Part shown: positions 20,053 to 30,199 of the stretch, piece by piece
Numbering within the stretch: the stretch's first letter is position 1
How the letters are laid out: each line of letters starts with the position of its first letter
Source: Prosopocoilus inquinatus
Lineage: Eukaryota; Arthropoda; Insecta; Coleoptera; Lucanidae
Length of the DNA stretch: 64,000 nucleotides
Assembly (NCBI GenBank): GCA_036172665.1
Contig: CM069876.1
Coordinates: 46,345,001 to 46,409,000, forward strand
Direction of reading: 5' to 3'
Program-made: the position numbers and the translations under genes
The notes under the pieces: model-generated
The model's input: the letters and a program-made list of their open reading frames with translations, nothing else
Told to the model about the DNA's origin: nothing
Databases searched by the model: none

Positions 20053-20836
20053 TAGTGTTGTAAATTGGATTATTAACCTGTTATTTACCGGTTAATTATC
20101 CGGTTAATAACCCCCGGTAAATTACGTTATTTACCTGTGGTTATTTATTTTAAATTTGGCGCAAATTCTTTAGGAATATTGAATTTGAACTTTTTAGTTT
20201 TATTTTTTTTTTATTTTTAACGATTAGTGCAGTCAAATTAACTCTATTTTATGAGACGTTATAAATGTTAATAAAACGGAAAACGGAAAGGAAAATCTGA
20301 AATACAATAATTTACAAAGTGCACTTGTTATTTTTGCATTGAAGGTTATGGATATAAAAACTTTCTCGAAATTCCTTTTTACCTTATGTCTACCGTAGGG
20401 GAGAAGTTCTATTACTTCCTCAGCCTGTAATTATTGTAATACTTCTGGTTACAAGATCATAACATAACCTTTAAATTATTAGAAAATTATTTTTAAACTT
20501 TCAATGGACACTTACAATTGAAAACAATATACGTTCATTCCACTTTTATCAGTGTCTGTTTATAGTTTAAAAACCATTTTCTTACAAGTTTTATGAGACA
20601 AGAGTCAATTTCAACTTTTATTTATTATTCATAAATAAGAAAAAGATTATTTTCTCATAAAATCAGCATTGAATGGTAGCAGTATTTGGTCTTTTCTGAA
20701 AGTTTAAGTAAAAAGCAACACAATAGAGCCAGTTTTATTTGATTTTGTTATTTACTTTATTTACCGTTTAATTTACCGGTAAAAAATCCGGTAAATTTAG
20801 TGAATTATATAATTTACCGGTAAATTTACAACACTA
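20053..20836. mobile_element. hAT-type non-autonomous element, 784 bp, TTACCGGTAA subterminal repeats
   Basis: It starts TAGTGTTGTAAATT and ends AATTTACAACACTA, with a perfect 8-bp duplication ATTCTGTA at 20045-20052 and 20837-20844. Both subterminal regions are packed with TTACCGG/CCGGTAA words, the clustered-motif pattern of hAT transposase binding sites. It has no transposase frame. It is inserted in the left TIR of the 20039-22162 element, whose right TIR shows the unoccupied sequence. Confidence 0.9.
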
Positions 20837-21240
20837 ATTCTGTAACATTGATATGGACTTGAAACGTAACAATTATTGATATGGGACGTGACTTTGCAAA
20901 GTTACTTGCCAAGCATATCAATTAATTGAAGAGGCCGTGCTGTCTACCAAATTGAAACGCTGTCACAAAAATAATCACTGTTTTTACGTATGCAAAAACA
21001 TCATTTTCCGGGCGTCAATGTAAATGCGTGATATTAGCATGGATTTGGAAGGTCAAATTGTTACTCGTTTTTCTATTTCTCGCTGTAAGTATAAATAAAT
21101 CACGATAATCTTAAAATTGGCAACGCATGCGCAATCCATAAGTTGTGCATCTCTTCAATTCGTGTTCAAGTTCTCTTCAATTATTGAAGACCTTGAAGAC
21201 GCATAGCGATTGATATGCATATCAATGTTACAGAATAGAC

Positions 21241-22152
21241 CAGTGTTGCCAGAGGTGGTGATTTATCACAAGATCTGGAGATTTTTGTTATTCGTTAATT
21301 ACCTGGTGATTATTTTTAAAAACTCCGGAATATCTGGTGTTTTTTCATAAAATATAAATAAGAAGAAATTTCTAACATTAAAATGATTTTAAGTTTCAAT
21401 GATAAAAGTTGTATTCCCATCTCGTCTTTAATTTAGCAACGACGTCTAGCTGTATCGTTTATATTTATTTTAATCACGGTTTTAGTTAGAGACGACTTTA
21501 ATCATAAGACGAGAATACGTCCCGTTGTCTTTTTACGCGATATCGAATATCGAGCATCCGTCAACAGTGTCAACCGTCAGTGCAATTTAAAAATATTTAA
21601 CAAAAAGCCACTTTTCCTTTGTAAACTGTACATTTTTTTGTACAAATTCATATATTTTTAGTTGTGTTAGAATTAGAAAATTTAAACACAGACGAATCGA
21701 AAGCAAAAACGTATTCCTAATAGGCAATTACAGTTTCCTGTAATTTTTTAAACACGATTTCCCAGATGACACTTAAAAAAATTCTAAGCTTTCAGATTTG
21801 ACAGGTTCAGAACTTTTGTAAAATCTGTGAAATCAATCGCGTTTAAATAATACCATTTTGAGAAAGAAAAAAAAATTACACGAAACGGTAATTGTCTATT
21901 GTTATCGATTTTTGCTCTCGACCGTACATTCACCTAAAGAAGGAAAAGTATTTGAAGCTTGTTTCTTTTTTAATCATTTTGTACCTAAATTGAATAAAAC
22001 AATTTTGAAGCGTCGATATAATAACGTCAAAAATTTAAATGAACGACAAATTAGTAGATACAAAAAAGATAAACTGGTGATTTTCAGTTGGTAACTGGTA
22101 ACTTTCCGTCGGACTACCTGGTGACTTAAATTTTGATCATCTGGCAACACTG
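21241..22152. mobile_element. hAT-type non-autonomous element, copy 1 (912 bp)
   Basis: It starts CAGTGTTGCCAGAGG and ends ATCTGGCAACACTG, with a perfect 8-bp duplication GAATAGAC at 21233-21240 and 22153-22160. It is inserted within the right TIR of the outer element. It shares most of its length, inverted, with 23028-24321 and carries MITE A at 21694-21924. The ORFs 21858-22094 and 21974-22249 are not transposase. Confidence 0.9.
21694..21924. mobile_element. MITE A inside hAT copy 1
   Basis: The left end GAATCGAAAGCAAAAAC and right end TTTTGCTCTCGACCG are followed by TA (21925-21926). Core copies are ATTACAGTTTCCTGTAAT at the left and ATTACACGAAACGGTAAT at the right. It occupies the same site as in hAT copy 2. 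Confidence 0.8.
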
Positions 22153-22189
22153 GAATAGACCCGAATGTCTGTGTAAAAGCACACAATAA

Positions 22190-22583
22190 GACATTTTTAG
22201 CGACTAACTGGTGACCAGTAGTGACTTTACGGTCACGAGAATACGTCACGGTTACTAAGATTCGCCAAAACGCAGCGGTTACGGTTACAGGCTTACTGAC
22301 GGTTGCATTTTAAAATTTGACAACAATCCAATAATGAATTGTGTATTTAACTATTAGAAAAAAAAGTTGTGATTGCATTTAGTTAACCACGGTTCTGTGT
22401 AGAACTCACGGAATAAGAGAGAGACAGCAACGTTACACAACTCTCTGACCGGGTTAGGAAAATAGTAACCGCAGTAACATATGTGACGTCATATCGACAG
22501 TTGCCGGTAAGTCACGAAAATGCAGTGGTCGCTTATTTCGCCTAACCACTCGTAACCGGTTAGTCACGAAAAATCACTAACGG
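22190..22583. other. Unique or unclassified stretch between element stacks
   Basis: It contains repeated GGTTAGTCACGAAAA / GGTCACGAGAATACG-type words and a TGACGTCA near 22483. No gene is seen. Confidence 0.3.
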
Positions 22584-22585
22584 TG

Positions 22586-22893
22586 GGTTTCACAAAAAAT
22601 TGTTAATCAGCGATTAATTTAATTCTCTGATTAAGGAACTTCATTGGACGGAGTTAACTGCAGATTTGAAACGACCAATTATATTGCTTCATTCAACCAA
22701 TCACAGGCTTTAATCACGCTATTAGATTAATCAGTGATTAAGGCTCGATTTTACTATCTCTTGATAAATTTAACCGTCGGTTAATATCCTAGGAAACCAC
22801 CGTCGGCGCAATGGTTTCCAAGGATATTAACGGACGGTTAAACTTATCAGGAGGTGGTAAGACCGGGCCTAAATAATTTTTGTGAAACTGGGG
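22586..22893. mobile_element. Outer MITE with GTTTCACAAAAA ends, split by a hairpin MITE
   Basis: The left end GGGTTTCACAAAAAATTGTT with AATCAGCGATTAAT faces the right end TCAGTGATTA..AATAATTTTTGTGAAAC, an inverted pair of about 30 bp once the inner element (22742-22869) is removed. Target duplication not certain. Confidence 0.6.
22742..22869. mobile_element. 128-bp hairpin MITE with TAA duplication (PIF/Harbinger-type)
   Basis: It starts GGCTCGATTTTACTATC and ends GGTGGTAAGACCGGGCC, flanked by TAA at 22739-22741 and 22870-22872. The arms are complementary nearly to the middle (AACCGTCGGTTAATATCCT against its complement), so the whole element folds as one hairpin. A 3-bp TAA duplication and GGSC ends fit PIF/Harbinger. 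Confidence 0.8.
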
Positions 22894-23203
22894 GTTAATG
22901 AGTTTGTCAAGAATTTTCCAACAAAATGTACAAGATACCAACTTGTAAAATTTAATATCTTGTTTAATCTGATTGTCTTAACATTCTTAGATGTTAGGTT
23001 ATGTTCAGGTCAACTCAGGCGTTACAGCAGTGTTGCCAGACGATCAAAATTTAAGTAACCAGATTGGCTGACAAAAAGTCACCAGTTACCAACTGAAAAT
23101 CACCAGTTTATTTTTTTGTACTAATTTGTCGTTCATTAAAATTTTTGACGTTATTATATTGACGCTTCAAAATTATTTTATTAATTGGCTCTGTGTGAAT
23201 GTA

Positions 23204-23384
23204 CGATCGAAAGCAGAAGTCGATAGTAGACAATTACAGTTTCCTATAATTTTTCGTTCTCAAAATGGTATTATTTAAATGCGACTGATTTCACAGATTT
23301 TACAAAAGTTGTGAACTTGTCAAATCTTTAAAAATTACAGGAAACTGTAATTGCCAAGTAGGAGCACTTTATTGCTTTCGATTG
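23204..23384. mobile_element. MITE A inside hAT copy 2
   Basis: It begins after TA (23202-23203) with CGATCGAAAGC and ends TTGCTTTCGATTG followed by TA (23385-23386). Both copies of the palindromic core are present. Its flanks match those of the copy in 21241-22152 when that element is inverted. Confidence 0.8.
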
Positions 23385-23432
23385 TATTGTATTGTAAAAT
23401 GTCGTCTGTCGTTTAGATTTTCTAATTCTAAC

Positions 23433-23557
23433 GGCCGTTTTCATAATCAGACTTTAAGGCAGCTTTAATTTAAAGTCACTTTAAGAATGGGGACAAAAAA
23501 TGTATTTTTTAGATTAAAGTAACTTTAAATGTAAATTTCCATTATGAAATCGGCCCA
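23433..23557. mobile_element. MITE B, 125 bp (GGCCGTTTTCATAATC ends)
   Basis: Left end GGCCGTTTTCATAATC, right end ATTATGAAATCGGCC. AAC flanks both sides (23430-23432, 23558-23560). Copy 1 of the host hAT has the unoccupied CTAACACAAC. It carries internal CTTTAAATTTAAAGT-like inverted words. A second copy is at 48229-48346. Confidence 0.75.
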
Positions 23558-23668
23558 AACACAACTAAAAATAAATGAATTTGTACAAAAGAGTTTACAG
23601 TTTACGAAGAAAAAGTGCCTTCTTGCAAATATTTTTAAATTGGCTGGAAAAATACTGACGGTTGACAC

Positions 23669-24134
23669 TAGAGATGGGCCAGGGAATGAACCCGGTGCAT
23701 TGAAAGCACCCACATGGGTGCATTCACCAGGGTGCATACATGAATGTACCGGGTGCATTCAAAAATTTAAATTTCCCGCGCAAATCGAACGAGAAATAAT
23801 TTTTTCTTGCTGTTATTTAATTGTTTGCAGGTGGTTGGCACGTTTAACGTTTCATAGTGTATGGTGAATGGCTGAATAGTAAACTTTTAAGTTCAACCGG
23901 AAGCTTTGTAGTTTAAAATCTGAGCAAAATGAGTAGGTTTTTGAAATTAACGTTACAAAATAATTGTCTAGCGATAGTCCGTACAAAATATATTATATTT
24001 GGTGTCATTTTGAAGCATTTTTTATGTCTTATGTAAATGTAGGCAACCGGGCAATGCACTCAATGCACCGGGTGCATTGTGGGTGCATTCCGTGATTCCA
24101 CCGGTGCAAACCACCGGGTGGAATCCCATCTCTA
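23669..24134. mobile_element. hAT-type element, 466 bp, with GGGTGCATT subterminal repeats
   Basis: It starts TAGAGATGGG and ends CCCATCTCTA, with a perfect 8-bp duplication GTTGACAC at 23661-23668 and 24135-24142. The paralogous unoccupied site (one GTTGACAC, complement) is in hAT copy 1 near 21565. GGGTGCATT or close variants recur about nine times near both ends. ORFs 23525-23867 are not transposase. Confidence 0.9.
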
Positions 24135-24610
24135 GTTGACACTGTTGACACATGGTCGATATTCGATATCGCAAAAAGACACGTTTCAACTTTTATTTTT
24201 ACTGAAACTTAAAATCATTTTAATGTTATAAATTTCTTCTTTTTTATATTTTATGAAAAAGCACCAGATAATCCCGAGTTTTTAAAAATAATCACCAGGT
24301 AATTAACGAATGGCATCACTGCGTTACAGTGACAGTAATTTACGACACACGTCTGATTTATTAGACTATTGTGCTAAAGTCCATAGATAACTAAAGTACC
24401 GCAAATCCGCCATTTTGAATCAAAACAAGCGCGCCAAAATTTAAAACTATTTTACGTATATATAAGAAATTTGTATGCATCTGCATTTATTTATAGAAAA
24501 TGCTTTTCAATTTCAATTTCATTGTGCAATGCAATAATGCAGTAAGTAAGTAAGTTTTAAAGCGTGTTCGTAATATACCTACATGGTTTAAATCGTAATT
24601 ACTGAAGATA

Positions 24611-26460
24611 CAGGGTCTCCCAAGTTGAGTGGCTTATTAAAAGTTCTCGGGGAAAGGAACATACAAATATTCTGAAAATTAACACACTGCCCTAGGAGGA
24701 AGTGATCTTTCAGAATAAAATATTTTTACTTTTATATCAGTTCCGGGTGGACCGAGAGTCGCCATTAACTTTCTTATTTTAAATGGAATGCTATACTTTT
24801 TATTGCAAACTCTGATTCTACACCTTATTCCAAGTAAAAGTTGTTAAGACTTCCGTATACTTAAATGTAACGGTTTTTGAGATATCTTCGAATTTCTGAA
24901 AAAAATTATTTTGGTAGCCTTTCATTTAAGAGAATTTATTTACGACACTTTCAAATTCCAAGATTCAAGCTGCCTGTCGTTTGAAATAATAATGTTCAGC
25001 CTTTCAAATAATATCCTAGCTATCATTGAAAAATTCACAGGGTGGTTAAAATAAGGTGTCGAACCTCGTTCTGTTAAAGTGCCCAAAACTCCGTTTTCGT
25101 AAATGGAACACCCTGTATATTTTTACATCATGAGATGCAGAATCAAATTCTACAACGATTAGTAGTAGCATTCCCTATACTTATTTTCATTAGTTTTCTT
25201 GTTATCAAGAATTGTTTATTTTATTGTGTTAACTAATGGCATTTATACAGTTATTCGTATCGGTAGCTTTGAAAAGAAAGCAAATATCGAATTCCTATTT
25301 TTTTAAATAAATAAATAATTGCTAACCATAACATTATTTCGCCATACATCTCGGAATAAAGCTATAGGTAAATACCTATCGTAATACTTACTATTTTCAT
25401 AAACAAGGGTCTTGAAAAAATAAGTATACCTACTTTCAAAAACAATTTTCTTTGTCAGGCTAATATTTTTGTTTAAAAAAAGCAAAAGTAAAACTTACAG
25501 TTGGCAAAGTGGTAAAAATAATTAAACAGTTTTATTTATTATTCTCGAGTCCAAATGATGCGGTCGTAAATACTTTATAAAATTTGCAAATAACTGAGAC
25601 AAGAGTCAAATCAACTAATAAATATTTATAATGGTAACCTATCTCTGTCACTTTGTAAAAATTTTGCACACAAAATACCATCGTGTCGTAGTTCTTGAAG
25701 ATTAAACATTACGGTTCCTTTTTATTTGTTTTGTTAATTCTATTAATTTCTTTGTTTTTTATTTGTACATATCTTTTAATGGCTTGTAACTCAATAAATA
25801 TTTTTATTTTGTCGACACTTACTGCGAAAAATTACCATAATTTTACCAAAATATGCCATTATAAAAAACAATAATTGATAACAAGAAAACTAATGGAAAT
25901 AGGTATAGGGAATGTTACTACTATTCGATGTAGAATTTGATTCTGCATCTCATGATGCAGAAATATACAAGGTGTTCCATTTACGAAAACTGAGTTTTGG
26001 GCAGTTGAACAGAGCAGGGTTCGACAACATATTTTAACCACCCTGTGAATTTTTCAATAACTAGAATACAATTTGAAAGACTGAATATTATTCTCTCAAA
26101 CGACAGGCAGCTTGAATCTTGAAATTTGAAAGTGTTGAAAATGCATTTTCTTAAATGAAAGGCCACCAAAATAATTTCTTTTTCAGAAATTCGAAGATAT
26201 CTCAAAAACCGTTACATTTAAGTACACGGAAGCTTACTTGGAATAACGTGCAGAATTAGAATTTGCAATAAAAAAATGGCGTTCCGTTTAAAATAAGAAG
26301 GTTAATGGCGACTTCCGGTATAACCGGAAGTGATATAAAACTGAAAATATTTTATTCTGAAAGATCACTTCCTCCTAGGGTAGTGCCTTAATTTTCAGAA
26401 TGTATTCCTTATTCCTTTCCCCGAGAATTTTTAATAGGCCACTCAACTTGGGAGACCCTA
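24611..26460. mobile_element. Long-TIR fold-back element, 1850 bp
   Basis: The ends CAGGGTCTCCCAAGTTGAG and CTCAACTTGGGAGACCCTA are inverted and flanked by TA. The inverted arms run about 24611-25222 and 25866-26460 (roughly 600 bp each, diverged), around a ~640-bp AT-rich loop. Both arms hold a second CACAGGGTGGTTAAAATA / GGAACACCCTGTATAT pair, suggesting an older MITE was captured in the arm before it was inverted. The frames inside show no recognisable transposase. Confidence 0.85.
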
Positions 26461-26519
26461 TATTACAATAAAATCAAAACTTAAAAAAAAAAAACAGTTT
26501 TAACGACATCCACTTGAAA

Positions 26520-27600
26520 ATTTTCGCCGATATCACCGCAACGTTGCACTTGCGGCAAAAACTTTAAATTAATGTGCACACACAAAGGCCGAACAATTCC
26601 GGCAATTTCCTGCAACCCTCCCCGCGCCCCATGACATTTTCCGCATTCGTTTCGAGGAAATGTTACGTGCAAGGAGAACTCCGTGCTTTCTCCCCGTTCG
26701 TACGAACTTCTCGCCGTTCGAAGTACACAGTAGATTCCTGCGGTGAGCGCAGCGGCGGCGGCGGTGCTCACGAAGCGTTTGCTTGCTTATTTATGAACTT
26801 GTTTCCACGAAATACTCTCCGTGCATTCGGATGGCATAATGAGATGTGCATAATCAAGTGAAGAAAGGAAATAATCTCACGTGTTTGGAAATTCATGGAC
26901 TTTACATAATGCAGATCGGCTTTTTATAACCTAACTTTTATATATTTTGACAGTTCTTCTGTAATCACCAATCACCCCCCTTAATTTATTGAAGCTGGTC
27001 ATACGTACGTTCGTGAATCACCCTGTATAAAAACGATTTCCAGACGCTTCAGTGAATCGCGCCAGTTAATTTCATTCTTGGTCGGATAATAACCATGTTT
27101 CGGACCGCCGCCACTGACTGCGCTCCGCACAAACACACACACCCATATATAATATTGTCGCGCTTTCAATGGCTCCGGATGATAAAGGGCCGAAAATTGA
27201 TTGATTAAATTTTCAGGCGCGAAAATAATGAAAAGCCGCCGATAAAAGCCATTATTGCCGGCCAAAACAAACGTGTAATGTGTGTTCACGGTAAAATATA
27301 GATCGCAGTTAACATTTTCAGCGGCGGTTTAATCATCAATCAAAGCAGGTTATAATTGGGTCAGGGGATGTGCCAACGCCGATGGAGTGCACTGATAATG
27401 TACCCCCCCGTATATTTCGCCGCCTTCATTACGACTGGCGTGCGTGCCGTTTTCGACACTTGCCTACGTTCACACGTCGTTACATCCGAACAATTTAGGC
27501 TTTATCTCGCTCGCGTTGATGTACGTACACTTAAGTCCTAAAATAATGTCTCCGCCCACTCCTAGATTTGCTATCTGTAACCGTCAAACAATGCCGAGTT
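26520..27600. promoter_or_regulatory. GC-raised unique island, candidate conserved non-coding DNA
   Basis: About 1 kb of non-repetitive sequence with CpGs and a (CGG)n stretch at 26750-26763. Homeodomain-type words such as TTTATGA and TTAATTT lie among GC-rich sequence. Both strands have 60-96 codon open frames (26481-26771, 26574-26861, 26999-27289, 27356-27541), as expected in GC-rich DNA, but none has splice support or a recognisable domain. TGAATCACCCTGTATA at 27014 is a lone terminal motif of the CAGGGTG MITE group. Confidence 0.3.
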
Positions 27601-28033
27601 AAACATTTTACTAGGTAGGTTGTTCAGAACTAAATTTGTTATTTCGATAAACATTCATCAGCGTATATGCAGATTTCATGTTTGACAGTTGGTTATCATG
27701 GTGCTCAGTAGGCGAATCTTGAAATGTACCTCAGCCAACATGATTTGAGGCTGAGATACATATCTAAATTCGCATGACGTGGTTGAGGTACATTTCAAGG
27801 TTCGTACGAAGGCAGGACTTCTGTTGTGACTGAGGTACGGTACATTTCAAGATTCGCGTGAAGGTAGAGCTTGTGTTTTGGTTGAGGTACATTTCAAGGT
27901 TCGTACGAACGCAGAGCTTGTGTTTTGACTGAGGTACAACTCAAGATTCGCGTGAAGGTAGAGTTTGTGTTTGCGGTTGAGGTACATTTCAAGGTTCGTG
28001 CGAAGGCAGAACTTGTGTAACGACTGAGATATA

Positions 28034-28257
28034 CAGTTGAAAGCAAAAAAGAATGTAGACAAAGTGCAGTTTCCTGTAATTATTCTTTCTCAAAAGCCAT
28101 AGATTAAAGACTTTTACCAAAGTTTTAAACTTGCTAGTTTTGAAAGCTTTAAAATTTTTTAAATATTATCTGTGAAGTCGCCTTTAATCACTGCCATTTT
28201 CAGAAAGAATGATTACAGGAAACTGTAGTTTGTTTACTTCTCTTTTGCTTCCGACAG
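28034..28257. mobile_element. MITE A, first of three tandemly duplicated copies
   Basis: TA|CAGTTGAAAGCAAAAAAG at the left, TTTTGCTTCCGACAG|TA at the right, 224 bp. The sites it interrupts read GAGGTA..TTCAAGATTCG, so it entered one minisatellite unit and was then amplified with it (copies 28496-28717 and 28956-29176). Confidence 0.85.
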
Positions 28258-28495
28258 TACTTCAAGATTCGCAAGATGGTGGTCCATGTGTTGAGGCTGA
28301 GGTACATTTCAAGATTCGCTTGAAGGTAGAGCTTGTGTTTTGGTTGAGGTACATTTCAAGGTTCGTACGAACGCAGAGCTTGTGTTTTGACTGAGGTACA
28401 ACTCAAGATTCGCGTGAAGGTAGAGTTTGTGTTTGCGGTTGAGGTACATTTCAAGGTTCGTGCGAAGGCAGAACTTGTGTAACGACTGAGATATA

Positions 28496-28717
28496 CAGTT
28501 GAAAGCAAAAAATGTAGACAAAGTGCAGTTTCCTATAATTATTCTTTCTCGAAAGCCATCGATTAAAGACTTTACCAAAGTTTTAAACTTGTTAGTTTTG
28601 AAAGCTTTATAAAATTTTTTAAATATTATCTGTGAAGTCGTCTTTAATCACTGCCATGTTCAGAAAGAATGATTACAGGAAACTGTAGTTTGTTTACTTC
28701 TTTTTTGCTTCCGACAG
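28496..28717. mobile_element. MITE A, second tandem copy
   Basis: Same termini and TA flanks as 28034-28257 and almost identical interior, including the partner cores GCAGTTTCCTATAATTATTC and GATTACAGGAAACTGTAGTT. Confidence 0.85.
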
Positions 28718-28955
28718 TACTTCAAGATTCGCAAGATGGTGGTCCATGTGTTGAGGCTGAGGTACATTTCAAGATTCGCGTGAACGTAGAGCTTGTGTTT
28801 TGGTTGAGGTACATTTCAAGGTTCGTACGAACGCAGAGCTTGTGTTTTGACTGAGGTACAACTCAAGATTCGCGTGAAGGTAGAGTTTGTGTTTGCGGTT
28901 GAGGTACATTTCAAGGTTCGTGCGAAGGCAGAACTTGTGTAACGACTGAGATATA

Positions 28956-29176
28956 CAGTTGAAAGCAAAAAATGTAGACAAAGTGCAGTTTCCTATAATT
29001 ATTCTTTCTCGAAAGCCATCGATTAAAGACTTTACCAAAGTTTTAAACTTGTTAGTTTTGAAAGCTTTATAAATTTTTTTAAATATTATCTGTGAAGTCG
29101 TCTTTAATCACTGCCATTTTCAGAAAGAATGATTACAGGAAACTGTAGTTTGTTTACTTCTTTTTGCTTCCGACAG
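28956..29176. mobile_element. MITE A, third tandem copy
   Basis: Near-identical to 28496-28717, differing by a few small indels in A- and T-runs. Confidence 0.85.
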
Positions 29177-29689
29177 TACTTCAAGATTCGCAAGATTGTA
29201 GTCCGTGTGTTGAGGTTGAGGTACATTTCAAGATTCGCGTGAACGTAGAGCTTGTGTTTTGGTTGAGGTACATTTCAAGGTTCATACGAACGCAGAGCTT
29301 GTATTGTGACTAAGGTATATTTCAAGATTCGGCGTCCAGTTGTCTATCGGCGTTGCCAACTCAAAAATACGATTGTATTTGATATCTTACTGAACTGAAC
29401 TGTCAACTTTCGCACAAAATCGTCCAATCAAACCAACGGACGGTTTAAGTCACGTGATCAATCACTTCTAGCAACACAATCCTTGATTAATATTAAGACT
29501 TTTCGGAGGTTCATTATAATAACAGCGATTAGTTTAATAAAGATAAAAACTGTCAAATTAATTACATTATTTTTAAGTTATAAAAATGCGTTGTTGCAGC
29601 GTTTCAGAATGTACCGTGGCGGGAAAAAAATCTTAATTAGAAAAAAAAACATGCATTTTTCATTTTTGATGGTTCGAAATATTTCTTCA

Positions 29690-30025
29690 ACTTTTTCGTT
29701 ATCTGTTGAGAGATGGCGCTCTAATTTCTTTCTTTCTTGGTCTCTTGGTTTCGAAAAAAAAACAATCTGTAATTTTTGTGGGTATACCTTCTTCTCTCAT
29801 AGATGCCGTTACAATTCCAATAAAAGAAAAAAAATTCTTCTACACAGAACAATCTAGAGCTCACAATGTCAATTTCAATATTTTTTTTTTTAATTTTTAG
29901 AAACATTTTTTTTTTAATTCTTCTGAATACAAATTTTCTTACTTTTCTGAAAACTCGATTCTATTTTTCATTATCTACCAAGAGATGGCGCTTTAATTTC
30001 ACTCCCTCCCTCCCACCTAGACGAT
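29690..30025 (+). repeat. Two outlying units of the AGATGGCGC repeat family
   Basis: GAGAGATGGCGCTCTAATTTC (29709) and AGAGATGGCGCTTTAATTTC (29981) share the TCTGTTGAGAGATGG.. TAGATGCCG layout of the array at 31325-34960. The 124-codon frame 29483-29857 is a translation of this T/A-rich repeat. Confidence 0.55.
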
Positions 30026-30199
30026 GAGAATTATTTGTTTAAAAATTTTGAAAGACACAGCTGCCTCAGATAACTTAGTGTATCTGTTGACAGTTGTCAG
30101 TTAGTTTTCTTCTCGTGTGATCACTTGTTGTCTTTTTTTTATTTTGTGTTATCTTCTTACATTTTCGTTCTGTGGTTTTAAAGTTGTTTTCAGTTTTCT

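Larger units (their letters stand above)
20039..22162. mobile_element. Outer TIR element (~412 bp) split by two hAT insertions
   Basis: The left end GGGTCTATTCTGTA (interrupted at 20053) resumes as AACATTGATATGGAC at 20845. The right end CATATCAATGTTACAG.. AATAGAC is interrupted at 21241 and finishes as ..AATAGACCC at 22162. Removing both inserts with one copy of each duplication leaves about 412 bp with inverted ends of about 24 bp. A short flanking AAT on both sides may be its own target duplication. Superfamily uncertain. Confidence 0.75.
23028..24321. mobile_element. hAT-type non-autonomous element, copy 2 (1294 bp, inverted relative to copy 1)
   Basis: It starts CAGTGTTGCCAGACG and ends TGGCATCACTG, with a perfect 8-bp duplication CGTTACAG at 23020-23027 and 24322-24329. 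Relative to copy 1 it has two additional insertions, MITE B (23433-23557) and a TAGAGATGGG hAT (23669-24134), and lacks some interior sequence. Confidence 0.9.
27690..29340 (+). repeat. Higher-order tandem array (~460 bp) containing a ~57-bp minisatellite and MITE A
   Basis: The basic unit is GAGGTACATTTCAAGATTCG with GTGAAGGTAGAGCTTGTGTT or close variants. Groups of four to five units plus one MITE A make a larger unit. MITE A copies begin at 28034, 28496 and 28956 (spacing 462 and 460). The open frames that recur 460 bp apart (28209/28669, 28309/28769) are translations of this array. Confidence 0.9.

Noticed and set aside
21858..22249. Two overlapping ORFs as possible hAT transposase
   Set aside because: Only 78 and 91 codons, no DDE or RW motifs, and the plus-strand frame runs from MITE A sequence into the hAT. 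The element is non-autonomous.
28209..29038. Pairs of nearly identical ORFs about 460 bp apart
   Set aside because: Products of the higher-order minisatellite/MITE array, not a duplicated gene.
27690..29340. Regular repeats resembling a CRISPR array
   Set aside because: Units are ~57 bp with no distinct unique spacers, no adjacent cas genes, and the window is eukaryotic.
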